16,311 nucleotides of DNA from an uncultured Flavobacteriales bacterium (GTDB lineage Bacteria; Bacteroidota; Bacteroidia; Flavobacteriales_D; Crocinitomicaceae), in the NCBI GenBank assembly GCA_903879765.1, contig CAIRMS010000237.1, forward strand, positions 1 through 16,311, in the 5' to 3' direction. This document shows, piece after piece, positions 7,684-14,868 of the stretch (position 1 is its first letter; every line of letters starts with the position of its first letter). The position numbers were made by a program, and so were the translations under genes. The notes below the pieces were generated by a model. That model worked only from the letters and a program-made list of their open reading frames with translations. It was not told the origin of the DNA and did not search any database.

Positions 7684-8548
7684 TACGTTCGATATATGAA
7701 ATGATTTTTCCCGCAATATCTTGCTGGGTTGTTTTTTCTATTCCTTCTAGTCCTGGAGATGAGTTCACTTCTAAAACAAGTGGCCCTCTTTCCGATTGCA
7801 ACATATCTACACCTGCAATTCCGAGACCTACTGCTTTCGCTGCCAAAATCGCTGTGTATTTCTCTTCGGTTGTCAATTCAATTTCCATAGATGAACCACC
7901 TCGGTGTAAATTCGAGCGAAACTCACCCGGTTTACCTTGACGTTTCATGGCTCCAACTACTTCACCATCCACCACAAACGCGCGGATATCCGCACCTTTG
8001 GCTTCACGAATAAACTCTTGAACGATGACACGCGCTTTCAAACCGTTAAACGCTTCGAGTACGGATTGAGCTGCATTCATATTTTCAGCTAAAACAACTC
8101 CAAGTCCTTGTGTTCCCTCCAATAATTTCAAAACTACTGGAGCCCCACCCGCAGATGTAACAACATGTTGAACATCCTTTGAATAGTTCGTGAAAACTGT
8201 TTTCGGTAAACCAATCCCTTCTTTTGATAGGACTTGAAGGCAACGCAATTTATCCCGTGAATGAATAATTCCTCTGGAATTCACTGCTGTAAACACATTC
8301 ATCATTTCAAATTGTCGCACCACAGCTGTTCCAAAAAACGTTACCGATGCTCCAATTCTCGGAATCACCGCATCGAATCCCTTCAGGTAACGATCTCCAT
8401 AATACAAAGCTGGTCCTGTTTGTTCGATTTCAATGTTACATTTCAAGTGATCAATCACATGTGCTTCGTGCCCTTTAGCTTCTGCCGCTTCAACGAGTCG
8501 ACGTGTTGAGTATAAATTCGAATTTCTGGAGAGAATGGCAATTTTCAT
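7670..8548 (-). CDS. rimK: RimK, ATP-grasp glutamate ligase (ribosomal protein S6 modification)
   Basis: The 292-residue protein aligns by eye with E. coli RimK almost end to end (for example MKIAILSR, FDAVIPRIG at 58-66, RQFEMM at 78-83, GPLVLEVNSSPGLEGIEKTT at 255-274). RimK adds glutamate residues to the C-terminus of ribosomal protein S6 using ATP. ATP-grasp features include the glycine-rich loop EGTQGLG (144-150), Asp248 and metal-binding Glu260 and Asn262. It lacks the short C-terminal extension of the E. coli protein. Its ATG overlaps the rimB stop as ATGA, which implies translational coupling. Whether S6 is the substrate here cannot be judged, since rpsF is outside the window; RimK-like enzymes in animals make N-acetylaspartylglutamate instead. 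Confidence 0.93.
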   Translation of the reverse strand: MKIAILSRNSNLYSTRRLVEAAEAKGHEAHVIDHLKCNIEIEQTGPALYYGDRYLKGFDAVIPRIGASVTFFGTAVVRQFEMMNVFTAVNSRGIIHSRDKLRCLQVLSKEGIGLPKTVFTNYSKDVQHVVTSAGGAPVVLKLLEGTQGLGVVLAENMNAAQSVLEAFNGLKARVIVQEFIREAKGADIRAFVVDGEVVGAMKRQGKPGEFRSNLHRGGSSMEIELTTEEKYTAILAAKAVGLGIAGVDMLQSERGPLVLEVNSSPGLEGIEKTTQQDIAGKIISYIERNVNR

Positions 8549-8976
8549 AAGGCGTGTAAAGATGGATGAAGGTATTTTAAACTGGTATCTACGATGAAAC
8601 GGTTGTTTAGAAGTTTACGTCCAATCAAAATGGGGAAGCGCATTCCATTTCGTTCAGTTAAGGAAAATTCAGTTCTCACAATTTTTCCTCCCATGTGGAT
8701 TTTCACATAAATAAAATAACGTTCTTGTGTTTGTCCTGTGGAACTTTTGACTCTTTTTTTTCGAAATTCTTTAAACGTAAAAATTCGATCAATGTAAGAC
8801 GGATGAGACACATCCAAAAACTTCACTTCCAACATCCCGTCCTTCTCTAGACAATGAGAAACATGAATACTAGATGAATATGCTCCCGTATCAACTTTCA
8901 CCTTTACGTCGCTAAGACCGAACTCAATCAGATCAGCCACTTCGCGTCTACCAATTACAACTTTTTCTTTTTTCAT
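8545..8976 (-). CDS. rimB: RimB-type, RimK-associated protease (retropepsin-like fold)
   Basis: The 143-residue protein belongs to the family annotated as ATP-dependent zinc protease (DUF785), called RimB in Pseudomonas, where it works with RimK on S6. Visible hallmarks are VDTGAYSSSIH (28-38), an aspartic-protease-like DTGA motif with Asp29, and RFPILIGRKLL (113-123) followed by FIVD (127-130), the second strand-turn of the fold. Length is normal. It has no signal peptide or membrane segment, so it is cytoplasmic. It is the first gene of the operon, overlaps rimK by 4 nt and has a -7 box 10 nt before its ATG. The rimA partner known from Pseudomonas is not present. Biochemical activity is inferred from the family. 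Confidence 0.88.
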   Translation of the reverse strand: MKKEKVVIGRREVADLIEFGLSDVKVKVDTGAYSSSIHVSHCLEKDGMLEVKFLDVSHPSYIDRIFTFKEFRKKRVKSSTGQTQERYFIYVKIHMGGKIVRTEFSLTERNGMRFPILIGRKLLNNRFIVDTSLKYLHPSLHAL

Positions 8977-8986
8977 CGATAAGCAA

Positions 8987-8994
8987 CAAATTTA
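8987..8994 (-). promoter_or_regulatory. Putative -7 promoter box for the rimB-rimK operon
   Basis: TAAATTTG on the minus strand matches TAnnTTTG and ends 10 nt before the rimB ATG, predicting a leader of only about 5-7 nt. The best TTG upstream (9020-9022) is 25 bp away, longer than usual, so the -33 element is doubtful. Confidence 0.45.
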
Positions 8995-9064
8995 CTTGAA
9001 TAATTGAGAAAATGAAAATCAACAAGAAATCATAATAAAGCGAGGAATACCGCGTTAAGGATTG

Positions 9065-9072
9065 TAACTTTG
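9065..9072 (+). promoter_or_regulatory. Putative -7 promoter box for the TonB-dependent receptor gene
   Basis: TAACTTTG is a perfect match to TAnnTTTG and ends 5 nt before the ATG at 9078. Transcription would begin at about the start codon, so the mRNA may be leaderless. No -33 TTG is evident. Confidence 0.5.
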
Positions 9073-9077
9073 TGTAC

Positions 9078-11705
9078 ATGAACTATTGGATTCTCTTCAT
9101 TACTTTTATCGTCAGTAATCTGGCCTGGACTCAAAAAGTTCGTGTAGAGGGTTCCTGTGTTGGCAAGAAAAATAAGGCACTGGAGAATGTTCAAGTTAAA
9201 GTCAAACAATACCCAACAATTTCTCTGCTCACTAATAAAAACGGTAATTACGAATTCGAAGCTGCTATTGGTGACACTTTATTGATTCAGTTTTCCATTG
9301 AAGATTTACGTGATCAACAAACGGTTATTATCAAAAATACAGCGCTACAAATCATCCCTAAAGTGATTTTTGCCGTTTCAGAAAACAGAGAAGTGGTTGT
9401 TCAATATGGATTAAATGACCCCTTTACCCTCGACATACTTCCTGCTTTACAGTATACAAAAATGGTCAATGTGGAAAAAGCCTTGGTGTACTCAACTGCT
9501 GCGACTTCCAACAATGAATTAACCTCAAATTACAATGTTCGAGGTGGGAATTATGATGAAAACTTAGTTTATGTCAATGGATTCTTAGTCTACCGCCCAT
9601 TTCTCACACGAAGTGGTCAGCAAGAAGGAATGAGTTTTATTCACTCATCTCTGGTAGAATCCGTACGTTTTTCAGCTGGTGGATTCGATGCGCAATATGG
9701 CGATAGACTGAGTTCGGTTTTAGACATTACCTATCGAACACCGGATAGTACAAAAGCAAGCAGTACCCTTTCGCTTTTAGGAATTGAGGCCCATGCCGAA
9801 CAATCCGTTTCACCTCGTTTTAATTACATTGTTGGTGCTCGGTATCGGTCAAATGGGTACTTTTTAAATTCCCTTCCAACAAAAGGTGCTTACAATCCCG
9901 TGTTTGCGGATGCCCAGCTTTTAACCAATTTTTCCATTACAGAGAAACTAACATTTAGCCTACTTGGACATTTCTCGTCAAACGCATATCGATTTAGTCC
10001 CCAAACTTCTGAATCTGATTTCGGTACAGCAAATGAAGCGTACCGACTAATGATTTATTACGACGGAAAAGAAGCGACGAAGTTTCAAACAGCTATGGGC
10101 GGCGCTTCTTTGAAATATGAACCAAATAAGCGTACGAATTTAGATTTCTATATTTCTGCATTTAACACCAATGAAAGAGAATACTTCGATGTTCAAGGTC
10201 AATATTACATCAATCAATTGGAAACAGATCCTGCTAAAGAAGAATATGGTGATTCCATTGCAACACTTGGTGTAGGAACTTTTTTAAATCATGCAAGAAA
10301 TCGATTAAATGCAACCATACTCAGTGCTTATCACAATGGATCATTGCAATTATTTAATGGCTTCACAGATGATGCACAAATTCATTCACGTACCTCAAAT
10401 TTGAAATGGGGAGCTCAAGTACAGCGTGATTTCTTTACGGATGTACTCAGTGAATGGCGGATGATTGATTCAGCTGGGTACAGCTTACCTCAGACAAATA
10501 GTCAAGAGGTAACGCTTTACGAGACCATTAAAGGTGATTTAAATTTGACCAACTATAAAATTAGTGGCTTTACGCAGTGGAACCTTACTTGGTCCAAGAC
10601 AAAAAAGAACTATCCTGTTAAAATTCTTAAAAAGTTCAAAACGGATGATGTGAAATCTGTTCAAGAATACTCAAAAGTAATTAAGGAATCGAATAGTAAA
10701 ATTGCCTTATCAACAGGATTAAGAGGAGGATACACAGCGATTAATAACGAACCATACTTTACTCCACGTTTTAGTTTGACTTATTTCCCCCGTGCTTACA
10801 TGGTTCAAAACAATCGAATTGTTCGACGAAATTTAAGTTACCGTTTGTCCAGTGGACTTTATTACCAACCTCCTTTTTACCGAGAATTCAGAACCTTTGA
10901 TGGGAAATTGAATACAAACGTACGCGCTCAAAAATCGATGCATGTCGTAGCCGCAACGGATTTGTTCTTTGAAATGTGGGGCAGGGAAAAACCCTTCAAA
11001 TTTACCGGAGAACTATATTACAAATACTTGTGGGATGTGAATCCATATGAGATTGAAAACGTTCGAACGCGGTATTATGCCGACAACAATGCCGTCGCTT
11101 ATGCGTATGGCCTAGACATGAATGTGCATGGAGAATTCGTAAAAGGGATTGAATCTTTTTTTAAAGTTGGCTTGATGCGCACGCGAGAAGATATCTTAAA
11201 CGACCATTATACCGAGTACTTCAATGCCGCTGGTGAGCGCATTATTTTCGGTTACAGTGAAGATCAAACCGTTGTGGATAGTAATGTCGTTTTTCCCGGA
11301 TATATCCCACGTCCAACAGATCAACTACTAACAATTGGAGCACTGGTCCAAGATCAAATGCCTGGATTCGAGCAATTCAGTGTTCAAATGGGCTTACAAT
11401 TTGGATCTAGACTTCCTTACGGACCACCAGACTTTACACGTTATAAAGATACCTTGCGTATAAAATCTTATTTCCGCGTGGACCTTGGTTTATCTTACGA
11501 TTTATTAAAAAGTGGGAAAGCAGCAAAAAAATCATTCCTCAGAAAATGTGAAGCAGCATCCATATCCTTGGAGATTTTTAATCTTTTAGGAATCAACAAT
11601 GTCCTTTCGAAACAATGGATTCAAGATGTGGAAGGGAAATATTATGCGATTCCAAACTACTTGACCTCGCGTCGTTTCAACCTAAAGTTGAATATCTCAA
11701 TTTAA
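9078..11705 (+). CDS. TonB-dependent outer-membrane receptor with carboxypeptidase-regulatory-like domain
   Basis: The 875-residue protein has a signal peptide (about 1-19, ending AWTQ), a carboxypeptidase-regulatory-like beta-sandwich (about 20-95) typical of Bacteroidota receptors, a plug domain (about 120-222) with NVRGGNYDENLVYVNGF at 153-169 and FSAGGFDAQYGDRLSSVLDI at 198-217, and a 22-strand-type barrel to the C-terminus. The chain ends in an alternating hydrophobic strand (NLKLNISI), suiting outer-membrane insertion. Such receptors import bulky substrates using the proton motive force through TonB. There is no SusD partner beside it, so it is not a SusC-type glycan importer by context; the ligand is unknown. 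A GTG at 9072 is in frame but overlaps the -7 box, so the ATG at 9078 is preferred. Its stop overlaps the convergent response-regulator gene by 9 nt. Confidence 0.93.
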   Translation: MNYWILFITFIVSNLAWTQKVRVEGSCVGKKNKALENVQVKVKQYPTISLLTNKNGNYEFEAAIGDTLLIQFSIEDLRDQQTVIIKNTALQIIPKVIFAVSENREVVVQYGLNDPFTLDILPALQYTKMVNVEKALVYSTAATSNNELTSNYNVRGGNYDENLVYVNGFLVYRPFLTRSGQQEGMSFIHSSLVESVRFSAGGFDAQYGDRLSSVLDITYRTPDSTKASSTLSLLGIEAHAEQSVSPRFNYIVGARYRSNGYFLNSLPTKGAYNPVFADAQLLTNFSITEKLTFSLLGHFSSNAYRFSPQTSESDFGTANEAYRLMIYYDGKEATKFQTAMGGASLKYEPNKRTNLDFYISAFNTNEREYFDVQGQYYINQLETDPAKEEYGDSIATLGVGTFLNHARNRLNATILSAYHNGSLQLFNGFTDDAQIHSRTSNLKWGAQVQRDFFTDVLSEWRMIDSAGYSLPQTNSQEVTLYETIKGDLNLTNYKISGFTQWNLTWSKTKKNYPVKILKKFKTDDVKSVQEYSKVIKESNSKIALSTGLRGGYTAINNEPYFTPRFSLTYFPRAYMVQNNRIVRRNLSYRLSSGLYYQPPFYREFRTFDGKLNTNVRAQKSMHVVAATDLFFEMWGREKPFKFTGELYYKYLWDVNPYEIENVRTRYYADNNAVAYAYGLDMNVHGEFVKGIESFFKVGLMRTREDILNDHYTEYFNAAGERIIFGYSEDQTVVDSNVVFPGYIPRPTDQLLTIGALVQDQMPGFEQFSVQMGLQFGSRLPYGPPDFTRYKDTLRIKSYFRVDLGLSYDLLKSGKAAKKSFLRKCEAASISLEIFNLLGINNVLSKQWIQDVEGKYYAIPNYLTSRRFNLKLNISI

Positions 11706-12374
11706 AGACGGAGCAAAAAGGAATTTATTCGGAGAAACCAACTCTGTTTTTACGGCATACATGACAATTCCAGCGGTGTTTTTCACTCCTAATTTTGACA
11801 TAATATTCTTTCGATGCGTATTCACTGTATGCTTACTCAAGAATAACTGTTCGGCAATGATTTCATTGGTGTGTCCTTCTGAAATGAGTACAATGATTTC
11901 ATTTTCCCTTTCAGATAAAACCACAGGTTCACAGCTAAATGAATCAAAGTCTAAATCGTTTACGCGGATATTTGCACGTTGAATCGTTTCCAATATCTGG
12001 CCACAAAAGAACTTATTTCCACGACTCGTTTCACGAACAGCCTCAACAATCTCGCTTAACTCACAATCCTTCTTAACATAGCTTGTTACTCCCGAACGAA
12101 GTGCATCAACCAAGGTTTGGGCATTTTGAGCGCTTGTAACCGCTAAAAACTTGAGCAATGGATATTTTGTCGAGATGCGTTGAATCGTGTCTATGGTGAA
12201 TCCTTCGGATGTGAAATCAATTAATACAACCGTTGCGCCGAAAGTAGAAAGTTGTGCAATCAGTTCCTTTTCGCTTCTAGCTTCACCTACAATCGTCACA
12301 TTCAACTCAGCCGTTAACACGGTACGTAGCCCTAATCGGATTAAATCATTGCTGTCTGCTAAAATTAAATTCAC
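11697..12374 (-). CDS. NarL/FixJ-family response regulator
   Basis: The 225-residue protein has a receiver domain (about 1-115) and a LuxR-type helix-turn-helix (about 153-208: LSERENEIIVLISEG, then LSKHTVNTHRKNIMSKLGVK). Asp53 (VVLIDF) is the expected phosphoacceptor, with Thr80 and Lys102 in the usual switch positions. The normal acidic pair at the end of strand 1 (ADDH in most relatives) is Asp7-Ser8, so one metal ligand is missing. The frame is open to a TTG at 12398, but the GTG at 12374 starts exactly where receivers start, is preceded by AAGG, and leaves the TACCTTTG box upstream. No histidine kinase is adjacent, so it is an orphan and its target genes are unknown. Confidence 0.9.
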   Translation of the reverse strand: MNLILADSNDLIRLGLRTVLTAELNVTIVGEARSEKELIAQLSTFGATVVLIDFTSEGFTIDTIQRISTKYPLLKFLAVTSAQNAQTLVDALRSGVTSYVKKDCELSEIVEAVRETSRGNKFFCGQILETIQRANIRVNDLDFDSFSCEPVVLSERENEIIVLISEGHTNEIIAEQLFLSKHTVNTHRKNIMSKLGVKNTAGIVMYAVKTELVSPNKFLFAPSLN

Positions 12375-12395
12375 CTTATTTAGAATTGATATAAA

Positions 12396-12403
12396 CAAAG
12401 GTA
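12396..12403 (-). promoter_or_regulatory. Putative -7 promoter box for the response regulator gene
   Basis: TACCTTTG on the minus strand matches TAnnTTTG, 21 nt upstream of the GTG at 12374, giving a leader of about 16 nt. A TTTG about 23 bp further upstream could act as the -33 element. The box includes the TTG at 12398 where the extended frame would start, arguing against that start. Confidence 0.5.
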
Positions 12404-12479
12404 CATGAGTTTTAAAAACAAATCATCAAAAATCCGCGTGTATTTTCAACAAGGTATTCACAAGTTCAAGGGAAGGAAG

Positions 12480-12487
12480 TACCTTTG
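12480..12487 (+). promoter_or_regulatory. Putative -7 promoter box for sua5
   Basis: TACCTTTG is a perfect TAnnTTTG match. It ends 4 nt before the GTG at 12492, so transcription should begin at or within a base or two of the start codon. It is the same octamer as the divergent response-regulator box on the other strand. No consensus -33 TTG is seen. Confidence 0.5.
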
Positions 12488-12491
12488 TTCA

Positions 12492-13454
12492 GTGAAAACA
12501 GAAAGTGGACAAGATATTCAACAGGCGATTTCCTTATTGAAAAAAGGTGAAACAGTTGCTATTCCAACCGAAACAGTCTATGGATTGGCTGCGGATGCAA
12601 CAAATGAAGATGCCGTTTTACAGATTTTCGAAGCAAAAGGTCGTCCGACTTCCAATCCCTTGATTTTACATTTTGCGAATATCGAATCCATTTATCCGTA
12701 TGTTTCAGAATTTCCGGAGACCTTATTGGCATTAGCAAGACAATTCAGTCCTGGCCCCATTACCTTTATTTTAGCTAAAAGTTCATTAGTTCCTGCGATA
12801 ATTACCGCTGGACAAGAAACGGTGGCAGTTCGTGTTCCGGAACATCCAATGACATTAGAATTATTGCGCTCAATCGATTTTCCCATTGCTGCACCGAGTG
12901 CAAACCGTTACGGAGGAATTAGTCCAACAACAGCAGGACATGTTCAATCGCAACTTGATGGTAAAATTCCCTATATTTTAGATGGCGGGGCTTGTCAAAC
13001 TGGACTTGAATCCACTATCGTTGGATTGGCAAATGAAAAAGTCATCGTTTATCGTCTTGGTGGAATATCCATTGAAGCATTGAGTGAATCGCTGGGTTAC
13101 GTCCCTGAAATAAAAAATGAACTGCATCACGGTGTTCGAACAAGCGGCATGGTGAAATACCATTATGCGACGGAAACTCCCTTGTACTTCATGGATGCGG
13201 AACAACAAGCGTACACGGATTCAGACGGTTTCATTCTTTTCTCAAAGAAAAATAATCCTACAAAATCAGAACAGCATTTTTATTTAAGCGAAGAAGGCAA
13301 CATGAACGAAGCCGCTAAAAACTTATATGCTGCGCTTCACGACATGGACCAAAAAGGTTTTAAACGGATTTTCATTGAAGCGTTCCCTAGTGATGGACTC
13401 GGAAAAACGATGAACGATCGCTTGAAAAGAGCCACTGCAAAATTCAGTAATTAA
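12492..13454 (+). CDS. sua5: L-threonylcarbamoyladenylate synthase (Sua5/YwlC type)
   Basis: The enzyme makes threonylcarbamoyl-AMP from threonine, bicarbonate and ATP, the first step of t6A formation at position 37 of tRNAs reading ANN codons. The 320-residue protein has a YrdC domain (about 10-200) with PTETVYGLAADA (25-36), KGRPTSNPLILH (49-60), APSAN (134-138) and GLESTIV (171-177). A linker SGMVKYHYAT (218-227) leads to the C-terminal Sua5 domain (to 320), so this is the long Sua5 form rather than short TsaC. The frame is open from an ATG at 12405, but those 29 residues do not match the family and overlap the divergent promoter. The GTG at 12492, just after a -7 box, is the likely start. 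It stands alone, and no other t6A genes are nearby. Confidence 0.93.
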   Translation: MKTESGQDIQQAISLLKKGETVAIPTETVYGLAADATNEDAVLQIFEAKGRPTSNPLILHFANIESIYPYVSEFPETLLALARQFSPGPITFILAKSSLVPAIITAGQETVAVRVPEHPMTLELLRSIDFPIAAPSANRYGGISPTTAGHVQSQLDGKIPYILDGGACQTGLESTIVGLANEKVIVYRLGGISIEALSESLGYVPEIKNELHHGVRTSGMVKYHYATETPLYFMDAEQQAYTDSDGFILFSKKNNPTKSEQHFYLSEEGNMNEAAKNLYAALHDMDQKGFKRIFIEAFPSDGLGKTMNDRLKRATAKFSN

Positions 13455-13480
13455 GCTATTCTTTTAAAATTACAAGGCAT

Positions 13481-13507
13481 AAAAAAAGCCATCACGAATG
13501 ATGGCTT
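13481..13507 (-). terminator. Intrinsic terminator of rpmE2
   Basis: On the minus strand AAGCCATCA (13507-13499) pairs perfectly with TGATGGCTT (13494-13486) around a TTCG tetraloop and runs into a series of T residues (to 13481). On the plus strand there is no T-run after the hairpin, so it serves rpmE2 and not the convergent sua5. Confidence 0.9.
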
Positions 13508-13529
13508 CAAAGTATCTAGTGTCAACCTA

Positions 13530-13784
13530 TTATTTAAGGTGACGTCCGTAACGGTTTTTGAATTTATCGATACGACCTGCTGTATCCACGAACTGTGCAA
13601 TACCAGTGAAGAACGGGTGAGATTTGTGTGAGATATCCAATTTAAACAACGGATACTCGTTTCCATCTTCCCATTGAATTGTTTCTTTCGTAATGGCACA
13701 TGATGGGCACAAAAACGCGTAATCATTCGACATGTCTTTAAATACAACAAGTCTGTAATCTTCTGGGTGTATATCTTTTTTCAT
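13530..13784 (-). CDS. rpmE2: 50S ribosomal protein L31, type B
   Basis: This 84-residue protein is the type B L31 of Bacteroidota: it starts MKKDIHPEDYRLVVFKDMSN and contains WEDGNEYP (38-45), SHPFFTG (55-61) and DTAGRIDKFKNRYGR (67-81). L31 bridges the ribosomal subunits. Type B forms normally lack the zinc-binding cysteines of type A, yet residues 26-29 here are CPSC in the segment FLCPSCAITKETI, where I would expect serine/threonine-rich sequence. Two cysteines alone are fewer than the four of a classical zinc ribbon. Transcription is monocistronic, with a consensus promoter and a strong terminator. Confidence 0.96.
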   Translation of the reverse strand: MKKDIHPEDYRLVVFKDMSNDYAFLCPSCAITKETIQWEDGNEYPLFKLDISHKSHPFFTGIAQFVDTAGRIDKFKNRYGRHLK

Positions 13785-13815
13785 TTGACTGAGTTTCTTA
13801 TTCGAAAATGGATTG

Positions 13816-13845
13816 CAAATTTAGCTATTTCTTTTTGATAAACAA
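13816..13845 (-). promoter_or_regulatory. Promoter of rpmE2 (TTG, 19-bp spacer, TAAATTTG)
   Basis: On the minus strand a TTG (13845-13843) is separated by 19 bp from TAAATTTG (13823-13816), matching the Bacteroidota sigma-70 consensus in both boxes and spacing. The predicted start is near 13810, about 25 nt before the ATG at 13784. It is the best-formed promoter in the window. Confidence 0.65.
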
Positions 13846-13940
13846 GAAAAAACACAAAATTCCTTTCATTTTTCTATCATTTGAACAATTCACAGGGGAT
13901 AAATACTCGAAATCACCGATTTCACTTGACTTTCAGCATG

Positions 13941-13948
13941 TACATTTG
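13941..13948 (+). promoter_or_regulatory. Putative -7 promoter box for the lpxD-like operon
   Basis: TACATTTG matches TAnnTTTG and ends 14 nt before the ATG at 13963. A TTTC 17 bp upstream is only an approximate -33 element; it lies inside a 6-bp inverted repeat, GAAATC (13909-13914) and GATTTC (13918-13923), which could be an operator or chance. Confidence 0.45.
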
Positions 13949-13962
13949 CTCAGCATAATTGG

Positions 13963-14868
13963 ATGAAATTTACAAACCCACAAGATATAAATGCCCTGGC
14001 TTCTTTGCTCAACTGCAAAGTTACAGGAAATCTGCACCAAATCATTACTGGAATCAATGAGATTCACATGGTGGAAGTTGGAGACATCGTGTTTGTCGAC
14101 CATCCAAAATATTATCAAAAAGCACTCGAATCAGCAGCAAGCGTGGTGTTAATTAATCAGGATGTGGCTTGTCCCGAAGGGAAATCTTTGCTCATCCACC
14201 CCCACCCTTTCGATGCATTTAATTTTCTAGTGAATCATTTTAGTCAACAATTAGATTCGTGTGAACCAGTTGTTCATCCCTCCGCTGTAATCTACCCAAC
14301 TGTTTTTATTGGGAAAAATGTACACATTGGCGAAAATTGCATTCTTTATCCAGGAGTATACATTGCTGACAACACACACATCGAAGACAACGTTATAATT
14401 GGTCCAAATACAATCATTGGATTTGATGCATTTTACTACAAGAAAAAGGAAAGTAACTATGATCGTTTAATCTCTTGCGGATCGGTTCACATTGAATCTC
14501 AGGTGGAAATTGGTGCTTTGTGTACGATAGATCGAGGCGTTTCAGGAGTCACACGCATCGGAAAAGGAACAAAAATCGATAATCAGGTTCATGTTGGACA
14601 CGATACTCAAATTGGATCAAACGTACTGATTGCCGCAGGATGTGGAATTTCAGGATGTGTCGAAATTGGAAATAACGCGACCATTTGGGGACAAGTAGGA
14701 ATGGCAAGTGGTATTAAGATTGGTTCCCATGCAACGATTTTAGGTCAATCAGGCGTTACAAAAAACATCCCTGATGGAGCAGAATATTTCGGGACACCTG
14801 CTGGACCCGTGAAGGATAAATTCAAAGAACTCGCATTCTTGCGAAATCAAGCAAAATTGGAGTCATGA
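13963..14868 (+). CDS. LpxD-family UDP-3-O-acylglucosamine N-acyltransferase
   Basis: LpxD transfers a 3-hydroxyacyl chain from acyl-ACP to the amino group of UDP-3-O-acylglucosamine in lipid A synthesis. The 301-residue protein has an N-terminal uridine-binding-like domain (about 1-100) and a left-handed beta-helix of hexapeptide repeats (about 104-270; many I-G-x-N/G turns such as VFIGKNVHIGENC and VLIAAGCGI). His213 in HVGHDT aligns with the catalytic base of E. coli LpxD (His in IAHN). A C-terminal helix follows (283-300). It is shorter than E. coli LpxD (341 residues). Bacteroidota often encode a second LpxD-like protein besides the LpxD next to lpxC; since no other lipid A gene is nearby, this may be that paralogue, so I leave the symbol blank. 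Confidence 0.85.
   Translation: MKFTNPQDINALASLLNCKVTGNLHQIITGINEIHMVEVGDIVFVDHPKYYQKALESAASVVLINQDVACPEGKSLLIHPHPFDAFNFLVNHFSQQLDSCEPVVHPSAVIYPTVFIGKNVHIGENCILYPGVYIADNTHIEDNVIIGPNTIIGFDAFYYKKKESNYDRLISCGSVHIESQVEIGALCTIDRGVSGVTRIGKGTKIDNQVHVGHDTQIGSNVLIAAGCGISGCVEIGNNATIWGQVGMASGIKIGSHATILGQSGVTKNIPDGAEYFGTPAGPVKDKFKELAFLRNQAKLES

Noticed and set aside
9078..11705. SusC-type glycan importer
   Set aside because: No SusD gene follows, and neighbours are unrelated to polysaccharide use; only the general TonB-dependent receptor assignment is supported.
12405..12491. 29-residue N-terminal extension of sua5 from the ATG at 12405
   Set aside because: The extension is not family-like and overlaps the divergent regulator promoter; a -7 box ends 4 nt before the GTG at 12492.
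13909..13923. GAAATC-ACC-GATTTC inverted repeat upstream of the lpxD-like gene as an operator
   Set aside because: Six-base arms in A/T-rich DNA are expected by chance; position near the -33 region is suggestive only, so it is mentioned with the promoter and not called separately.
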